From Methylococcus sp. (lineage in GTDB: Bacteria > Pseudomonadota > Gammaproteobacteria > Methylococcales > Methylococcaceae), in NCBI GenBank assembly GCA_028688525.1, contig JAQTYA010000004.1:1-64000 (forward strand): a stretch of 64,000 nucleotides of DNA, given 5' to 3'. The notes beneath the pieces were generated by a model. It searched no databases and was not told the origin of the DNA. It saw only the letters and a program-made list of their open reading frames with translations. Numbering within the stretch: the stretch's first letter is position 1; each line of letters starts with the position of its first letter. Both the position numbers and the translations under genes were made by a program. Below, one piece after another: positions 37,399 through 46,787 of this stretch.

Positions 37399-38250
37399 AT
37401 GGACGATCCGGTGGTTTATCTCAACGGCGAGTTTCTGCCGCTGAACCAAGCTCGCGTGTCCGTACTCGACCGGGGCTTCCTGTTTGGCGACGGCGTCTAC
37501 GAGGTGATTCCCATCTATGGTGGCCGACCGCTGCGGCTGGACGAGCATCTGCGGCGATTGGAGGACAGCCTGCGCAGCATCCGCATGGACTCGCCCCTGA
37601 GCCGCGCCGAATGGGCGGCGCTCATCGGGCGGCTGATCGAGGGGCCAGGCGATCAATCGGTGTATCTGCAGGTGACGCGGGGTGCCGGTCCGAAGCGTGA
37701 CCACGCGATCCCTAAGGAGACGAAACCCACGGTTTTCGCGATGTGTTCGCCAATACTGCCGGTTCCGGTGGTCGGCGTCAGCGCCATCACACTGGATGAT
37801 ATCCGCTGGCGCTGGTGCAACATCAAGGCCATCACCTTGCTGCCGAACGTGCTGTTGCGCCAGGAAGCGGTCGACCGAGGTTGCGCCGAGGCGATCCTGG
37901 TGCGTGAGGGTTACGTCACAGAGGGAACGGCGAGCAACGTGTTTGCCGTGATTGACGGCGTGATCGTGACGCCGCCCAAAGGCGGCGAGCTGTTGCCCGG
38001 CATTACTCGCGACCTTGTGCTGGAACTGGCCTGCGCCGCCGGCCTGCCGGCACAGGAGCGGAGGATTGCGCTGGAGCAATTTGCCAACGCGGAGGAAATC
38101 TGGATCACGAGTTCGACTCGGGAGGTGTTGCCGGTCGTGGAGCTGGACGGCCGTCCAGTCGGTCTCGGGGTGCCGGGGCGCGTCTGGGAGCGAGTCGCCG
38201 CGCTGTATCAGGATTTCAAACAACGGCTGCGGACGGAAGCTGCGGTATGA
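37399..38250 (+). CDS. dat: D-amino-acid transaminase (class IV PLP enzyme)
   Basis: Interconverts D-alanine and D-glutamate through pyruvate and 2-oxoglutarate, feeding peptidoglycan precursors. 283 aa with VYLNGEFLPLNQARVSVLDRGFLFGDGVYE, the PLP lysine Lys143 in CNIKAITLLPNVL, and GCAEAILVREGYVTEGTASNVF. The Arg/His pair (VTRGAGPKRDHA) that binds the substrate carboxylate in D-amino-acid transaminases favours Dat over branched-chain or 4-amino-4-deoxychorismate enzymes. Sits between dacA and ybeD and overlaps ybeD by ATGA. Confidence 0.88.
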   Translation: MDDPVVYLNGEFLPLNQARVSVLDRGFLFGDGVYEVIPIYGGRPLRLDEHLRRLEDSLRSIRMDSPLSRAEWAALIGRLIEGPGDQSVYLQVTRGAGPKRDHAIPKETKPTVFAMCSPILPVPVVGVSAITLDDIRWRWCNIKAITLLPNVLLRQEAVDRGCAEAILVREGYVTEGTASNVFAVIDGVIVTPPKGGELLPGITRDLVLELACAAGLPAQERRIALEQFANAEEIWITSSTREVLPVVELDGRPVGLGVPGRVWERVAALYQDFKQRLRTEAAV

Positions 38251-38510
38251 GTCTGGATGCGTTGCTGGAATTCCCGTGCGAGTTTCCGATCAAGGTTTTC
38301 GGGGCGGTGGAGGGCGATTTCGCCGCGGCGGTGGAGGCTGCAGTGCGCCAAGCGGCGCCCGAGTTGGAAAGCGTCAGTGTTGCCGTTCGCCCTAGTTCGG
38401 GCGGCAAATTTCTGGCGGTCACGGTGACGGTGCTGGCGGTCAGCCAGATCCAAATCGAAACGATCTACCGGCGCATCGGCACGCTGCCCGGCGTATTGAT
38501 GGTTCTTTAA
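38247..38510 (+). CDS. ybeD: YbeD family (DUF493) regulatory-like protein
   Basis: 87 aa, small alpha-beta fold like the ACT-like YbeD: LLEFPCEFPIKVFG at the start and IYRRIGTLPGVLMVL at the end are family hallmarks. Precise function unknown; position between cell-wall and lipoate genes is conserved in gammaproteobacteria. ATGA overlap with dat implies coupling. Confidence 0.9.
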   Translation: MSLDALLEFPCEFPIKVFGAVEGDFAAAVEAAVRQAAPELESVSVAVRPSSGGKFLAVTVTVLAVSQIQIETIYRRIGTLPGVLMVL

Positions 38511-38559
38511 CGGTACATCCGTCCGGCTGTGGTATAAGCCCCGGACGCTCCCCACACCT

Positions 38560-38577
38560 GCCGGCGCTCCCGCCGGC
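38560..38577 (+). terminator. GC-rich hairpin between ybeD and mgtE
   Basis: GCCGGCG-CTCC-CGCCGGC is a perfect 7-bp stem with a 4-nt loop in the 98-bp gap. There is no T-run. It may attenuate read-through from the cell-wall block into mgtE. Confidence 0.45.
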
Positions 38578-38608
38578 TCCATGATCACTGACGTACCCGT
38601 GTCCGGCC

Positions 38609-40054
38609 ATGCCTGATTCCACCATCGAAACCAGTGACGAACGCCTGCGCCGGCTGGTGCGCGAGGTGCTGGACCTGCTGGAGAAGCAGAAACTGGAGGA
38701 AACCATACTTCAGCACCAGCCGATGACCAGGCACGAGCTCATCGAGAATCTGATGCACAAGCAGCATCAGGTCGCGCTCAAGCAGAAGCTGGATTCGCTG
38801 CATACCGCCGACGTCGCTTTCGTCCTGGAATCGTTGCCGCAGGCCGAGCGCCTGGCGATCTGGAGTCTGGTCGACCCTGAGCTGGATGGCGAGATTTTGC
38901 TCCATGTGTCGGACGCGGTGCGCGAATCGCTGATCTCCGACATGGACCGCGACGAGTTGCTGCACGCCACCGAGCAGCTCGATACCGACGAGATTGCAGA
39001 TTTGGCCCCCGACCTCCCCGAGGAGGTCATGCAGGAGCTGCTGAATTCGCTGAACGATCAGACGCGCGCCCAGCTCGAATCGGTGCTGTCCTACGAAGAG
39101 GACACCGTCGCCGCCCTCATGGATTTCGGTATGGTGGCCATCCGCGAAGACATCACTCTAGGCGTCGTGCTGCGCTATCTGCGCCAGCGCGGCGATCTGC
39201 CCGAAAACACCGATAAGCTGTTCGTCGTCGACAAGCAGGGCGTGCTGCGGGGCGTGTTGTCGCTCAAGCGCCTTTTGCTGCGGAGTCCTGATGCTCGGGT
39301 CGCGGACGTCATGTCCAGGGAGGTCGTGATGTTCCATCTGGACGACGATGCTTCCGTAGCCGCGCGCGCCTTCGAGCGCTATGGCCTGCTTTCGGTGCCG
39401 GTGGTCGACGACCAGCAGCGCTTGCAGGGCCGAGTCAGCATCGATGCCATCGTCGACCATATTCGCCAGGAATCCAGCGAAGAGGCTTTGGCGCAGGCCG
39501 GTCTGATGCAGGAGGAGGACCTGTTCGCCGGTATTTGGAAGAGTATCCAGAACCGCTGGGTCTGGTTGGGCATCAACTTGCTGACCGCGTTCGCCAGTAC
39601 CCGGGTGATTAGCCTGTTCGACGACACCATCGGCCGAGTGGTGGCGTTGGCCTCGCTCATGCCCATCGTCGCCGGCATCGGCGGCAATACCGGCACCCAG
39701 ACCAGTACCCTGATCGTCCGCTCACTCGCTCTGGGCTTGGTCGATGCGACCAACGTGCGCCGCTTGGTGCTGAAGGAAATCGCCATCGGCTTGATCAACG
39801 GGGTGGTCTGGGGCAGCGTCATCGGGCTGCTGACCTATGCGTTGTATCGCGATCTTGCGCTGGCTTACGTGATGGCGGCAGCGATGACCTTGAATCTGCT
39901 GGTGGCTGCCGTGACCGGTCTGTTCATCCCGTTGATTCGCGCCAGGCTGGATTTGGATCCTGCGATCGGTACCAGCGTGCTGCTTACGGCTATCACCGAT
40001 GGCATGGGTTTTCTTATCTTCCTCGGGCTGGCTACCCTGTTCCTGCTGCACTGA
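38609..40054 (+). CDS. mgtE: Magnesium transporter MgtE
   Basis: 481 aa: N-terminal superhelical domain (to about 150), two CBS domains (about 155-280) that sense cytosolic Mg2+, a plug helix, then five transmembrane helices. The pore motif ASLMPIVAGIGGNTGTQTSTLIVRSLALG near 345-375 is diagnostic. Inner membrane; Mg2+ import gated by the CBS pair. Placed between ybeD and lipB, where E. coli has nothing, so it looks like an insertion into a conserved order. Confidence 0.95.
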   Translation: MPDSTIETSDERLRRLVREVLDLLEKQKLEETILQHQPMTRHELIENLMHKQHQVALKQKLDSLHTADVAFVLESLPQAERLAIWSLVDPELDGEILLHVSDAVRESLISDMDRDELLHATEQLDTDEIADLAPDLPEEVMQELLNSLNDQTRAQLESVLSYEEDTVAALMDFGMVAIREDITLGVVLRYLRQRGDLPENTDKLFVVDKQGVLRGVLSLKRLLLRSPDARVADVMSREVVMFHLDDDASVAARAFERYGLLSVPVVDDQQRLQGRVSIDAIVDHIRQESSEEALAQAGLMQEEDLFAGIWKSIQNRWVWLGINLLTAFASTRVISLFDDTIGRVVALASLMPIVAGIGGNTGTQTSTLIVRSLALGLVDATNVRRLVLKEIAIGLINGVVWGSVIGLLTYALYRDLALAYVMAAAMTLNLLVAAVTGLFIPLIRARLDLDPAIGTSVLLTAITDGMGFLIFLGLATLFLLH

Positions 40055-40058
40055 CCGT

Positions 40059-40682
40059 ATGAGTTTTCGCATCCGTAGGCTGGGGAGGTCCGAATACGAG
40101 CCGGTCTGGCGCGCCATGCAAGATTTTACCGCCGGGCGCGCGGAGGATACGCCCGACGAACTATGGCTGGTCGAACATGCGCCGGTCTACACGCTGGGCA
40201 TGAATGGAGACCCTTCCCACATACTCGATGCCGGGGACGTGCCGGTGGTCCGGACGGACCGCGGCGGCCAGGTGACCTATCACGGCCCCGGCCAGCTCGT
40301 GCTGTATGTACTGGTAGATTTGCAGCGGCGCAAGCTCGGCGTGCGCCGCATGGTCAGTGCCCTGGAGCTTGCAGCCATTGAATTGTTGCGCCAGTACGGC
40401 CTGAAAGCGCATGCGCGCGCCGACGCGCCAGGGGTCTACGTGGACGGCGCCAAGATCGCCTCGCTAGGCTTGCGGGTGAGGCGCGGCTGCTGCTATCACG
40501 GTATCGCGCTGAACGTCCGCCCCGACCTGGGTGCTTTCGGCAGGATCAATCCCTGCGGTCATGCGGGCATGCCGGTGACGCGGCTGATCGATCTGGGAGT
40601 GGACGCTCAGGTGTTCGAACCGGCGGCGGCATTGCTGCGCGAATTGATGCTTCAGCTCGGCGACGAGGAGCTTATAGCTTGA
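40059..40682 (+). CDS. lipB: Octanoyl-ACP:protein octanoyltransferase
   Basis: Transfers octanoate from ACP to lipoyl domains. Start ATG 40059 ([23 protein letters not shown]) is 4 bp after the mgtE stop and preferred over track start 39999 inside mgtE. 207 aa. [21 protein letters not shown], catalytic Lys132 ([11 protein letters not shown]) and Cys166 ([13 protein letters not shown]) are present. It overlaps lipA at TTGA. Confidence 0.95.
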   Translation: MSFRIRRLGRSEYEPVWRAMQDFTAGRAEDTPDELWLVEHAPVYTLGMNGDPSHILDAGDVPVVRTDRGGQVTYHGPGQLVLYVLVDLQRRKLGVRRMVSALELAAIELLRQYGLKAHARADAPGVYVDGAKIASLGLRVRRGCCYHGIALNVRPDLGAFGRINPCGHAGMPVTRLIDLGVDAQVFEPAAALLRELMLQLGDEELIA

Positions 40683-41659
40683 AAACCTTCGACGACGATC
40701 AAGCGCCCTCGCGGCGGACCCCGGACTCCCACCAGCGCGGTGCGGAAAAACTCTCGCGCATTCCCGTCAAGGTCGAACCCGCCGCGGCGCTTTTGCGCAA
40801 ACCCGACTGGATCAGGATCCGCGTCGGCACTGGCGAGGAGGTCCAGCGCGTGAAGCGGCTGCTGCGAGAGCGCGGGCTGCATAGCGTTTGCGAAGAGGCG
40901 GCCTGCCCCAATCTGGCGGAATGTTTCGGCCATGGCACCGCTACCTTTATGATCCTCGGCGATATCTGTACCCGCCGCTGCCCTTTCTGCGACGTGGCCC
41001 ACGGCCGTCCGGCGCCGCCCGACCCGGCCGAACCGGAACACCTAGCGGAAACCATCGCCCTGCTGGGCTTGCGCTACGTGGTCATCACCTCGGTCGATCG
41101 GGACGATTTGCGCGACGGCGGCGCCGGCCATTTCGCCGCCTGCATTCAGGCTTTGCGCCTCCGCTGTCCTGCACTCTCCATCGAGATTCTGACCCCCGAC
41201 TTCCGCGGCAGAATGGATATTGCCCTCGACCGGCTGGCTGCCGAGCCGCCCGATGTATTCAATCACAACATCGAAACCGTACCCCGCCTATATCGGCAGG
41301 CGCGGCCCGGCGCCGATTATGTCCAATCGCTGGAGCTCCTGGCGCGGTTCCGCGAGCGGGTGCCTGGGGTGCCGACCAAGTCAGGTCTGATGCTCGGTTT
41401 GGGCGAAACTCTGGACGAAGTCCGGGCGGTGCTGGTCGAGCTTCGCGGCCACGGCTGCGAGATGCTTACTCTGGGGCAATATCTGCAGCCCAGCCGGGAT
41501 CACCTGCCCGTGATGCGCTACGTCCCGCCTGCCGAATTCGACGAACTCGCCGATTACGCGCGGGAGCTGGGCTTCGCCAGCGTCGCCAGCTCGCCTTTGG
41601 TGCGATCTTCTTATCACGCGGATCAGCAGGCGGCGGATGCCGCTGGGCGTTTAGGCTAG
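40679..41659 (+). CDS. lipA: Lipoyl synthase
   Basis: Radical-SAM enzyme that inserts two sulfurs into octanoyl groups on lipoyl domains. 326 aa from TTG 40679, which overlaps the lipB stop. Auxiliary-cluster cysteines Cys71, Cys76, Cys82 ([12 protein letters not shown]) and radical-SAM cysteines Cys97, Cys101, Cys104 (CTRRCPFC) are complete, and the C-terminal Ser ligand region ([13 protein letters not shown]) is intact. Supplies lipoate for 2-oxoacid dehydrogenases and glycine cleavage. Confidence 0.96.
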   Translation: MKTFDDDQAPSRRTPDSHQRGAEKLSRIPVKVEPAAALLRKPDWIRIRVGTGEEVQRVKRLLRERGLHSVCEEAACPNLAECFGHGTATFMILGDICTRRCPFCDVAHGRPAPPDPAEPEHLAETIALLGLRYVVITSVDRDDLRDGGAGHFAACIQALRLRCPALSIEILTPDFRGRMDIALDRLAAEPPDVFNHNIETVPRLYRQARPGADYVQSLELLARFRERVPGVPTKSGLMLGLGETLDEVRAVLVELRGHGCEMLTLGQYLQPSRDHLPVMRYVPPAEFDELADYARELGFASVASSPLVRSSYHADQQAADAAGRLG

Positions 41660-41777
41660 AGCTGAGCGATGTCGTGCTTCGCAGCCGAGCCGTGCCGAAC
41701 CGCGTAAACTAGGGCTTCACGCGAAGAGGCTGGCTCTTCGATAACGATGACGCAGAATAACGAATAAGGAGAGACTG

Positions 41778-42380
41778 ATGCCTGCTTATCCCCGAGCGGA
41801 ACTGGAAGAAATGGTGGCGCGCTGGCTGGCCGCCAATCGCGATGCGGAACGGGCCGGCGACTGGATCCAGACGCTCGGCGCGATGTATACGGAGGATGCC
41901 GAATACGGCTGGAACATGGGGCCCGACCAGGAGTTTCTGGCTCGCGGACGGCGGCAGATCACGGACTGGGCTCTGGGGTTCCACATGGAGGGTTTCGAGC
42001 AATGGAGTTACCCCTACGAGCATGTCCTGATCGACGAGAAACAGGGCGAGGTGATCGGCTTCTGGCGCCAGGTGTCGCCTGCGACAAGGCCGGACGGCAG
42101 CCACTATGAGGTCGCCGGGATCGGCGGCTCTTGGTTCCTCTACGGCGGCAACTACCAATGGAGCTGGCAGCGCGATTTCTTCGACCTTGGCAACGTCAAG
42201 GCGCTGTTCATGGAATTGGCGGCCAACGGTCAGCTCGATGCGCCGGTGAAGCGCAAGATAGCCAAGCTGGCCAAAGGCCAGGCGATGCCCGGCGTGTATC
42301 CGCTGCACCCCGCGCCAGGCCTGGGCGGCAAGCTCAAAGGGCTTTACACCATGGCCCGCATCGCCATGTTCGGCGGCTAG
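41778..42380 (+). CDS. NTF2-like (SnoaL-type) protein of unknown function
   Basis: 200 aa with an excellent AAGGAGAG ribosome site 6 nt before the ATG. Residues 1-140 have the NTF2/SnoaL layout: a helical start (LEEMVARWLAANRDAERAGDW), then MYTEDAEYGWNMGP and a curved sheet with many aromatic residues (YPYEHVLIDEKQGEVIGFWRQ, YEVAGIGGSWFLYGGNYQWSWQRDFFD). The C-terminus has a basic helical tail. Such proteins are small-molecule binding or isomerase-like; no catalytic assignment is justified. It stands alone, 118 bp after lipA. Confidence 0.7.
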   Translation: MPAYPRAELEEMVARWLAANRDAERAGDWIQTLGAMYTEDAEYGWNMGPDQEFLARGRRQITDWALGFHMEGFEQWSYPYEHVLIDEKQGEVIGFWRQVSPATRPDGSHYEVAGIGGSWFLYGGNYQWSWQRDFFDLGNVKALFMELAANGQLDAPVKRKIAKLAKGQAMPGVYPLHPAPGLGGKLKGLYTMARIAMFGG

Positions 42381-42421
42381 CGTTCCTTAAGAAGCGCCGG
42401 AGCGCTACTGAGCAGGGTACC

Positions 42422-42458
42422 TTCCGGGCGGGCAGCTTTGTCACCAATCCGCCCGGAA
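42422..42458 (+). terminator. Hairpin downstream of the NTF2-like gene
   Basis: TTCCGGGCGG-N17-CCGCCCGGAA has a perfect 10-bp stem, 42 bp past the stop. No T-tract. The remaining gap to ppa has no supported gene. Confidence 0.45.
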
Positions 42459-42648
42459 CCAGCCATTCTCCGGGGTGCCAAGAAGGTTGCGTGGCGCTGC
42501 TCGTCTACGAAAAGTCTGTTCGCTTCCCGCCGCCTGCCTAGGGCAAGATGCCGCACGGGGCGGGTTCGCCGCAAATCTTCCATTTGCTGCCATCATGGCT
42601 TATCCCGACTGTTATAATGGGATATTTGCTCATATTTGGAGAAAAGTC

Positions 42649-43197
42649 ATGGCCTTGATGAAAGTCAGTTCCGGCAGGCAGGCGCCGGATGACATCCATG
42701 TGATCATCGAGATTCCGGCGTTCAGCGATCCGGTTAAATACGAGGTCGACAAGGACACCGGTGCATTGTTTGTCGACCGTTTCATGGGGACGGCGATGCA
42801 ATATCCCTGCAACTATGGCTACGTACCGCATTCCTTGTCGGAAGACGGCGATCCGGTCGACGTGCTGGTGATTGCGCCCTGCCGCTTGCTGAGCGGCTCG
42901 GTAGTCCGTTGCCGGCCGATAGGCGTGCTCAAGATGGAAGACGAGGCGGGTGGCGATGCCAAGGTGCTGGCCGTGCCGGTCGACAAGCTTTCGTCCCTGT
43001 ACTCCAAGGTCAAATCCTATCGCGACATTCCGGAGCCGCAGCTGGCCCAGATCGCCCATTTTTTCCAGCATTACAAGGATCTGGAGCAGGGCAAGTGGGT
43101 GAAGATCGATGGCTGGGGCGACATCGACGATGCGCGGCAGGAAATTTCCAGCAGCATCGAACGCTACAACCAGGCCAAGGACAAGCCGAATTTCTGA
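42649..43197 (+). CDS. ppa: Inorganic pyrophosphatase
   Basis: Soluble family I enzyme that hydrolyses pyrophosphate and pulls biosynthesis forward. ATG 42649 has GGAG at good spacing, and a perfect -10-like TATAAT lies at 42613-42618 although I see no convincing -35. The track start at 42475 is therefore too far upstream. 182 aa. Signature [11 protein letters not shown] with its three metal-binding Asp residues, plus [15 protein letters not shown] and KVKSYRDI, is intact. Ends 6 bp from the convergent hoxW. Confidence 0.95.
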   Translation: MALMKVSSGRQAPDDIHVIIEIPAFSDPVKYEVDKDTGALFVDRFMGTAMQYPCNYGYVPHSLSEDGDPVDVLVIAPCRLLSGSVVRCRPIGVLKMEDEAGGDAKVLAVPVDKLSSLYSKVKSYRDIPEPQLAQIAHFFQHYKDLEQGKWVKIDGWGDIDDARQEISSSIERYNQAKDKPNF

Positions 43198-43203
43198 TTC
43201 GGC

Positions 43204-43686
43204 TCACTGGGGAAGGAAATTCCAGTCCGTGCTTTGCGTTTCGCCGATCAGCGTTTCGGCGAAACGCAAAGCGCACTGCAGATTCGATTCGGCCGCCCGG
43301 CTCAAAGCCTCTCCCAGGCCGAACCGTTCGCCGCGAATGCTCAGCAAATAGCAGGGCGGCGGATCGCTGCGGTTGAGGCGCTGGTAGACTTCGAGCAAGG
43401 CTTGAGGGCTCATGGCATGGGTGGTGTAACTCTCGTCGCGATGGGGCGTCAGCCGCTCGAAGCAGTATGGCGGCGGGCAGCCGGCATGGGCATCCACGAA
43501 CAGCACCCGGTCTCGCCCGTCGAGGTCGAGCGCGTGCTCGATCTGGAGCTGGAAATCCTGTAGGAATTCGATGTTCCCCATCTGCGAACTTGCCAGGCGT
43601 TCTTGCAGCGCGTCGAGGAACAGCGGCCCGAGCGCATCGTCACCTCGGCTCGGGTTGCCGTAGCCGAAAACCAGTAGTCCCGCCAC
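43204..43686 (-). CDS. hoxW: [NiFe]-hydrogenase maturation endopeptidase
   Basis: Cleaves the C-terminal extension of the large subunit once Ni is inserted. 160 aa; LVFGYGNPSRGDDALGP holds the first metal Glu/Asp-type site, and DFQLQIEHALDLDGRDRVLFVDAH the later Asp and His ligands expected of HupD/HycI/HoxW proteases. It starts one base after the hoxH stop, so partner and protease are co-expressed. The 3' coding end contains a 17-bp perfect inverted repeat. Confidence 0.88.
   Translation of the reverse strand: MAGLLVFGYGNPSRGDDALGPLFLDALQERLASSQMGNIEFLQDFQLQIEHALDLDGRDRVLFVDAHAGCPPPYCFERLTPHRDESYTTHAMSPQALLEVYQRLNRSDPPPCYLLSIRGERFGLGEALSRAAESNLQCALRFAETLIGETQSTDWNFLPQ
43231..43272. repeat. 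17-bp perfect inverted repeat inside the hoxW 3' end
   Basis: GCTTTGCGTTTCGCCGA (43231-43247), 8-nt spacer, TCGGCGAAACGCAAAGC (43256-43272). It is only about 34 bp past the convergent ppa stop, so it may fold in both transcripts and separate the two. No poly-T follows on either strand. Confidence 0.8.
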
Positions 43687-43687
43687 G

Positions 43688-45181
43688 TCAGCGCGAGACC
43701 GTGCCGTCCGCTCGTTTTTGCAGGCGATCCAACAGCGCGCCGTCGGCGTCCATCAGCTCGATCGCCAAAGGCATCTTGCCCAGCGCGTGTGTGGCGCAGG
43801 ATAGGCAGGGGTCGTAGGCGCGGATTGCAACCTCGATGTGGTTCAGCAGCCCTTCCGTGATCGTCTGGCCATCGAGGTATTCCGTGGCAACCTGGCGGAT
43901 CGACTCGTTCATCGCCTGGTTGTTGTGGGTAGTGGACACGATCAGGTTGGCGCGGGTCACCAGATCGTTTTCATCGACCTGATAATGGTGGAACAGGGTG
44001 CCGCGCGGGGCTTCGATCACGCCGACGCCTTCTGGTCGGCGCTGGCCTCGGACGATGAGGTCGGTATCCAACAGTTCCGGGTCGTGCAGCAGTTCGCGGA
44101 TGCTCTCGGCGCAGTGCAGGGTCTCGATCATCCGTGCCCAGTGGTAAGCCAGCGAACCGTGTACCGGTTCGCCCGCCCCGTGGGCCGTGAAATCCTGCCG
44201 GGCTTCCTCAGCCAGGGGCGTCGGGACGAAGTCGCAATTGTTGATGCGTGCCAGCGGCCCCACCCGGTACCAGCCGTTGTCCTTGCCCAGCGCCTCGATA
44301 TACGGGAATTTCATGTAGGACCAGGAGCGTACCTCTTCGCGCAGGATGCCGGTGTAGCCCCGGTAATCGAGCTTGTCGAAGATCGTCTTCCCTAAGGCAT
44401 CTTTGGCCCGCAGACCGCCGTGGTAGATTTCGAAAGCGCCGTCGTCGCGGATCATCCCCATGAAATTGGAGCGGATCAGGCCGAAGCTCTCGTGATGCTC
44501 GCGGTTGGCGAGGTAGACCTTGCGGATCAGGGCGAGTGCGTTGCGGCACCAGCCGAGGACAGCCTCGATGTCCTGGAGCAGAAAATCGCGCTCTGAAGCC
44601 GTCATGGCTTTGTTCATCCCGCCGGGAATGGCGGCGCTGCCATGGATGCGCTTACCGGAGATGACCCGGATCACTTCCTGGCCGTATTTGCGCATTCGGA
44701 CGCCTTCCAGTCCCACCTCCGGGTAATCCTTTAGCACTTCGAAGATGTTGCGGCGGCCGGCGGGGCTGTCGAAGCCGAACAGGAGGTCGGGGGTGGCTAG
44801 ATGGAAGAAATGCAGGGCGTGCGATTGGAGGAATTGGCCGAAATGCATTAGCCGCCGCAGTTTTTCGGCGGCCGGCGTCAGCCGGTCTACGCCGACGACC
44901 TGATCGATGGCCTTGGCGGCGGCCAGGTGATGGCTCACGGGGCAGATGCCGCACAGCCGTTGGACCAGGACCGGCAGCTCCCAGTAGGGGCGGCCTTGGA
45001 TGAAGCGCTCGAAACCGCGGAATTCGACGATGTGGAGCCGGGCTTGGCGGATGTGGTTGTCCTCGTCCAGCAGCAGGGTCACCTTCCCATGTCCTTCGAC
45101 GCGGGTCACCGGGTCGATGACGACGCGTTTCAGGTTCTCTGGATTTTCTGCGGTTTCAAGGCGTTCGTACATCGTTCGCAC
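43688..45181 (-). CDS. hoxH: [NiFe]-hydrogenase large subunit, HoxH-like (group 3)
   Basis: 497 aa. Both Ni-Fe cysteine pairs are complete: Cys77-x-x-Cys80 in RLCGICPVSHH and Cys459-x-x-Cys462 in DPCLSCATHALG, followed by a 32-residue tail that a protease would cut after the His-Ala region. The sequence resembles HoxH of bidirectional NAD(P)-linked enzymes more than membrane-bound uptake types. However, no small subunit (HoxY) or diaphorase subunits (HoxF/U) are adjacent; the upstream gene is hemN. So either the partners are elsewhere or this enzyme differs from the canonical complex. The group 3d label is inference. Confidence 0.88.
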   Translation of the reverse strand: MRTMYERLETAENPENLKRVVIDPVTRVEGHGKVTLLLDEDNHIRQARLHIVEFRGFERFIQGRPYWELPVLVQRLCGICPVSHHLAAAKAIDQVVGVDRLTPAAEKLRRLMHFGQFLQSHALHFFHLATPDLLFGFDSPAGRRNIFEVLKDYPEVGLEGVRMRKYGQEVIRVISGKRIHGSAAIPGGMNKAMTASERDFLLQDIEAVLGWCRNALALIRKVYLANREHHESFGLIRSNFMGMIRDDGAFEIYHGGLRAKDALGKTIFDKLDYRGYTGILREEVRSWSYMKFPYIEALGKDNGWYRVGPLARINNCDFVPTPLAEEARQDFTAHGAGEPVHGSLAYHWARMIETLHCAESIRELLHDPELLDTDLIVRGQRRPEGVGVIEAPRGTLFHHYQVDENDLVTRANLIVSTTHNNQAMNESIRQVATEYLDGQTITEGLLNHIEVAIRAYDPCLSCATHALGKMPLAIELMDADGALLDRLQKRADGTVSR

Positions 45182-45242
45182 CCTCGCGCTTCAGGACAGT
45201 CGAGCCCGATGATACCACCGGCAAGCGTGAAGCAATCGAGGC

Positions 45243-46640
45243 TCAAATGACCTTGGAATAGGCCCGGCGCTCTTGATCCTGGCGCAGGTAGCGGTCGAAC
45301 GCCATGGCGATGTTGCGGATCAGCAGGCGTCCTTTGGGAGTGACTGTGAGCCTGTCCTGCCCCAGCTCCAGCAGTTCGTCCGCCGCCATGGGCTCCAGAT
45401 CGCCGAGTTCGCCGGCGAAGTAGCGGGCGAAATCTATGCCGTGTTGCTGCCCGAGCCGGGCGAAGTCCAGTTCGAATTGGCACATCAGGGCCTGGATGAC
45501 GGCGCGGCGGAGCAGGTCGTCCGCGTCGCATTCCAGCCCGCGCATGATGGGCAGCACGCCCTGGTCGAGCCGGGCGTAGTACTCCTCGAGAGTACGGAAA
45601 TTCTGGCTGTAGGTCGGCCCGACTTTGCCGATGGCGGTGACGCCCATGGCGACCATGTCGCAATCGGCATGGGTCGAGTAGCCCTGGAAATTGCGCTGCA
45701 GACGGCCTTCGCGCTGGGCCAGGTTGAGCTCGTTGTCCGCCTTGGCGAAATGATCCATGCCGATGTAGACGTAGCCGGCACCGGTCAGGTGGGCGATCGC
45801 ATTTTGCAGGATTTCCAGCTTGGTGTCGGCGCTGGGCAAGTCTTCGTCGCGGATCTGGCGCTGCGGTTTGAACAGATGCGGCAAGTGGGCGTAGTTGTAG
45901 AGCGAAATCCGGTCCGGATCGGCGGCCAGGATGCGGTCCAGGGTGTGTCGGAAGCCGCTCACCGACTGCTTGGGCAGGCCGTAGATCAGGTCGATGCTGA
46001 CCGAGCAGAAGCCTTCGGCGCGGGCGGCGTTGAGGACGCGCAGTGTTTCCTCTTCGCTTTGGATGCGGTTGACCGCCTTTTGCACCTCGGGGTCGAAGTC
46101 CTGTACCCCTAGGCTCATGCGGTTGAAGCCGATTTCTCGCAGCAGGGCGATGGTGGCCTCGTCCACCTTGCGCGGGTCGATCTCGATCGAGTATTCGCCC
46201 TCGGCCAGCTGGAAATGCTCTCGGGTAGCCTGCATCAGCCGGCGCATCTGTTTGTGGTTCAGAAAGGTCGGCGTGCCTCCGCCCCAGTGCAACTGGCGTA
46301 CTTCCAAATGCGGCGCTAGATGCCGGCTCTGCAGTTCGATCTCCTTTTCCAGGTAGTCGATGTACTTGCCGGCGTGCTCGCGGTTGGCGGTCACGATCTT
46401 GTTGCAGGCGCAGTAGAAGCAGACGGTCTGGCAGAAGGGAATGTGGAAATACAGCGAAAGCGGCGAAGGGGTGGCCTCGCGCGCGCGCCGGCGCAGCCAC
46501 TCCTCGTAGCGGGCGGCGTTGAATTCCGGGACGAAGCGGTCCGCGGTCGGATAGGAGGTGTAGCGTGGGCCGCTGCGGTCGTATTTGCGGATCAGCGCGG
46601 GATCCCATTCCACGCGCAGGCCGGTGTTCTGGTCGCTCAT
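45243..46640 (-). CDS. hemN: Oxygen-independent coproporphyrinogen III oxidase
   Basis: Radical-SAM decarboxylase of heme synthesis that works without O2. Starts at ATG 46640 (MSDQNTG) or ATG 46655, giving 465-470 aa against about 457 for E. coli HemN. SAM-cluster motif CQTVCFYCAC has the C-x3-C-x2-C pattern plus the extra Cys. QLHWGGGTPTFL and the C-terminal HemN domain (GRLLIRNIAMAFDRYL) are intact. A 12-bp palindrome CTTGAGCTCAAG lies 45 bp upstream, but it lacks the FNR spacing. hoxH follows 61 bp downstream. Confidence 0.94.
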   Translation of the reverse strand: MSDQNTGLRVEWDPALIRKYDRSGPRYTSYPTADRFVPEFNAARYEEWLRRRAREATPSPLSLYFHIPFCQTVCFYCACNKIVTANREHAGKYIDYLEKEIELQSRHLAPHLEVRQLHWGGGTPTFLNHKQMRRLMQATREHFQLAEGEYSIEIDPRKVDEATIALLREIGFNRMSLGVQDFDPEVQKAVNRIQSEEETLRVLNAARAEGFCSVSIDLIYGLPKQSVSGFRHTLDRILAADPDRISLYNYAHLPHLFKPQRQIRDEDLPSADTKLEILQNAIAHLTGAGYVYIGMDHFAKADNELNLAQREGRLQRNFQGYSTHADCDMVAMGVTAIGKVGPTYSQNFRTLEEYYARLDQGVLPIMRGLECDADDLLRRAVIQALMCQFELDFARLGQQHGIDFARYFAGELGDLEPMAADELLELGQDRLTVTPKGRLLIRNIAMAFDRYLRQDQERRAYSKVI

Positions 46641-46787
46641 CGGGGGTAGAATCATCGAAAACTCAGGTGGCCGGGAACGATGCGCTTGAGCTCAAGCCTT
46701 GTCAAGCCGCCGCAGCCGCTTGCTCAGGGGATAACGCTTTCCGTACAACCCGTGGTTGATGCGGGCTGCCGCAACGAGGCCGTACCG

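Noticed and set aside
45130-46608. 492-aa minus-strand ORF
   Set aside because: Out-of-frame shadow of hemN; no family motif, Arg/Pro-rich.
46685-46696. CTTGAGCTCAAG palindrome before hemN as an FNR/Anr box
   Set aside because: FNR sites need TTGAT-N4-ATCAA; the central spacer and outer bases do not fit.
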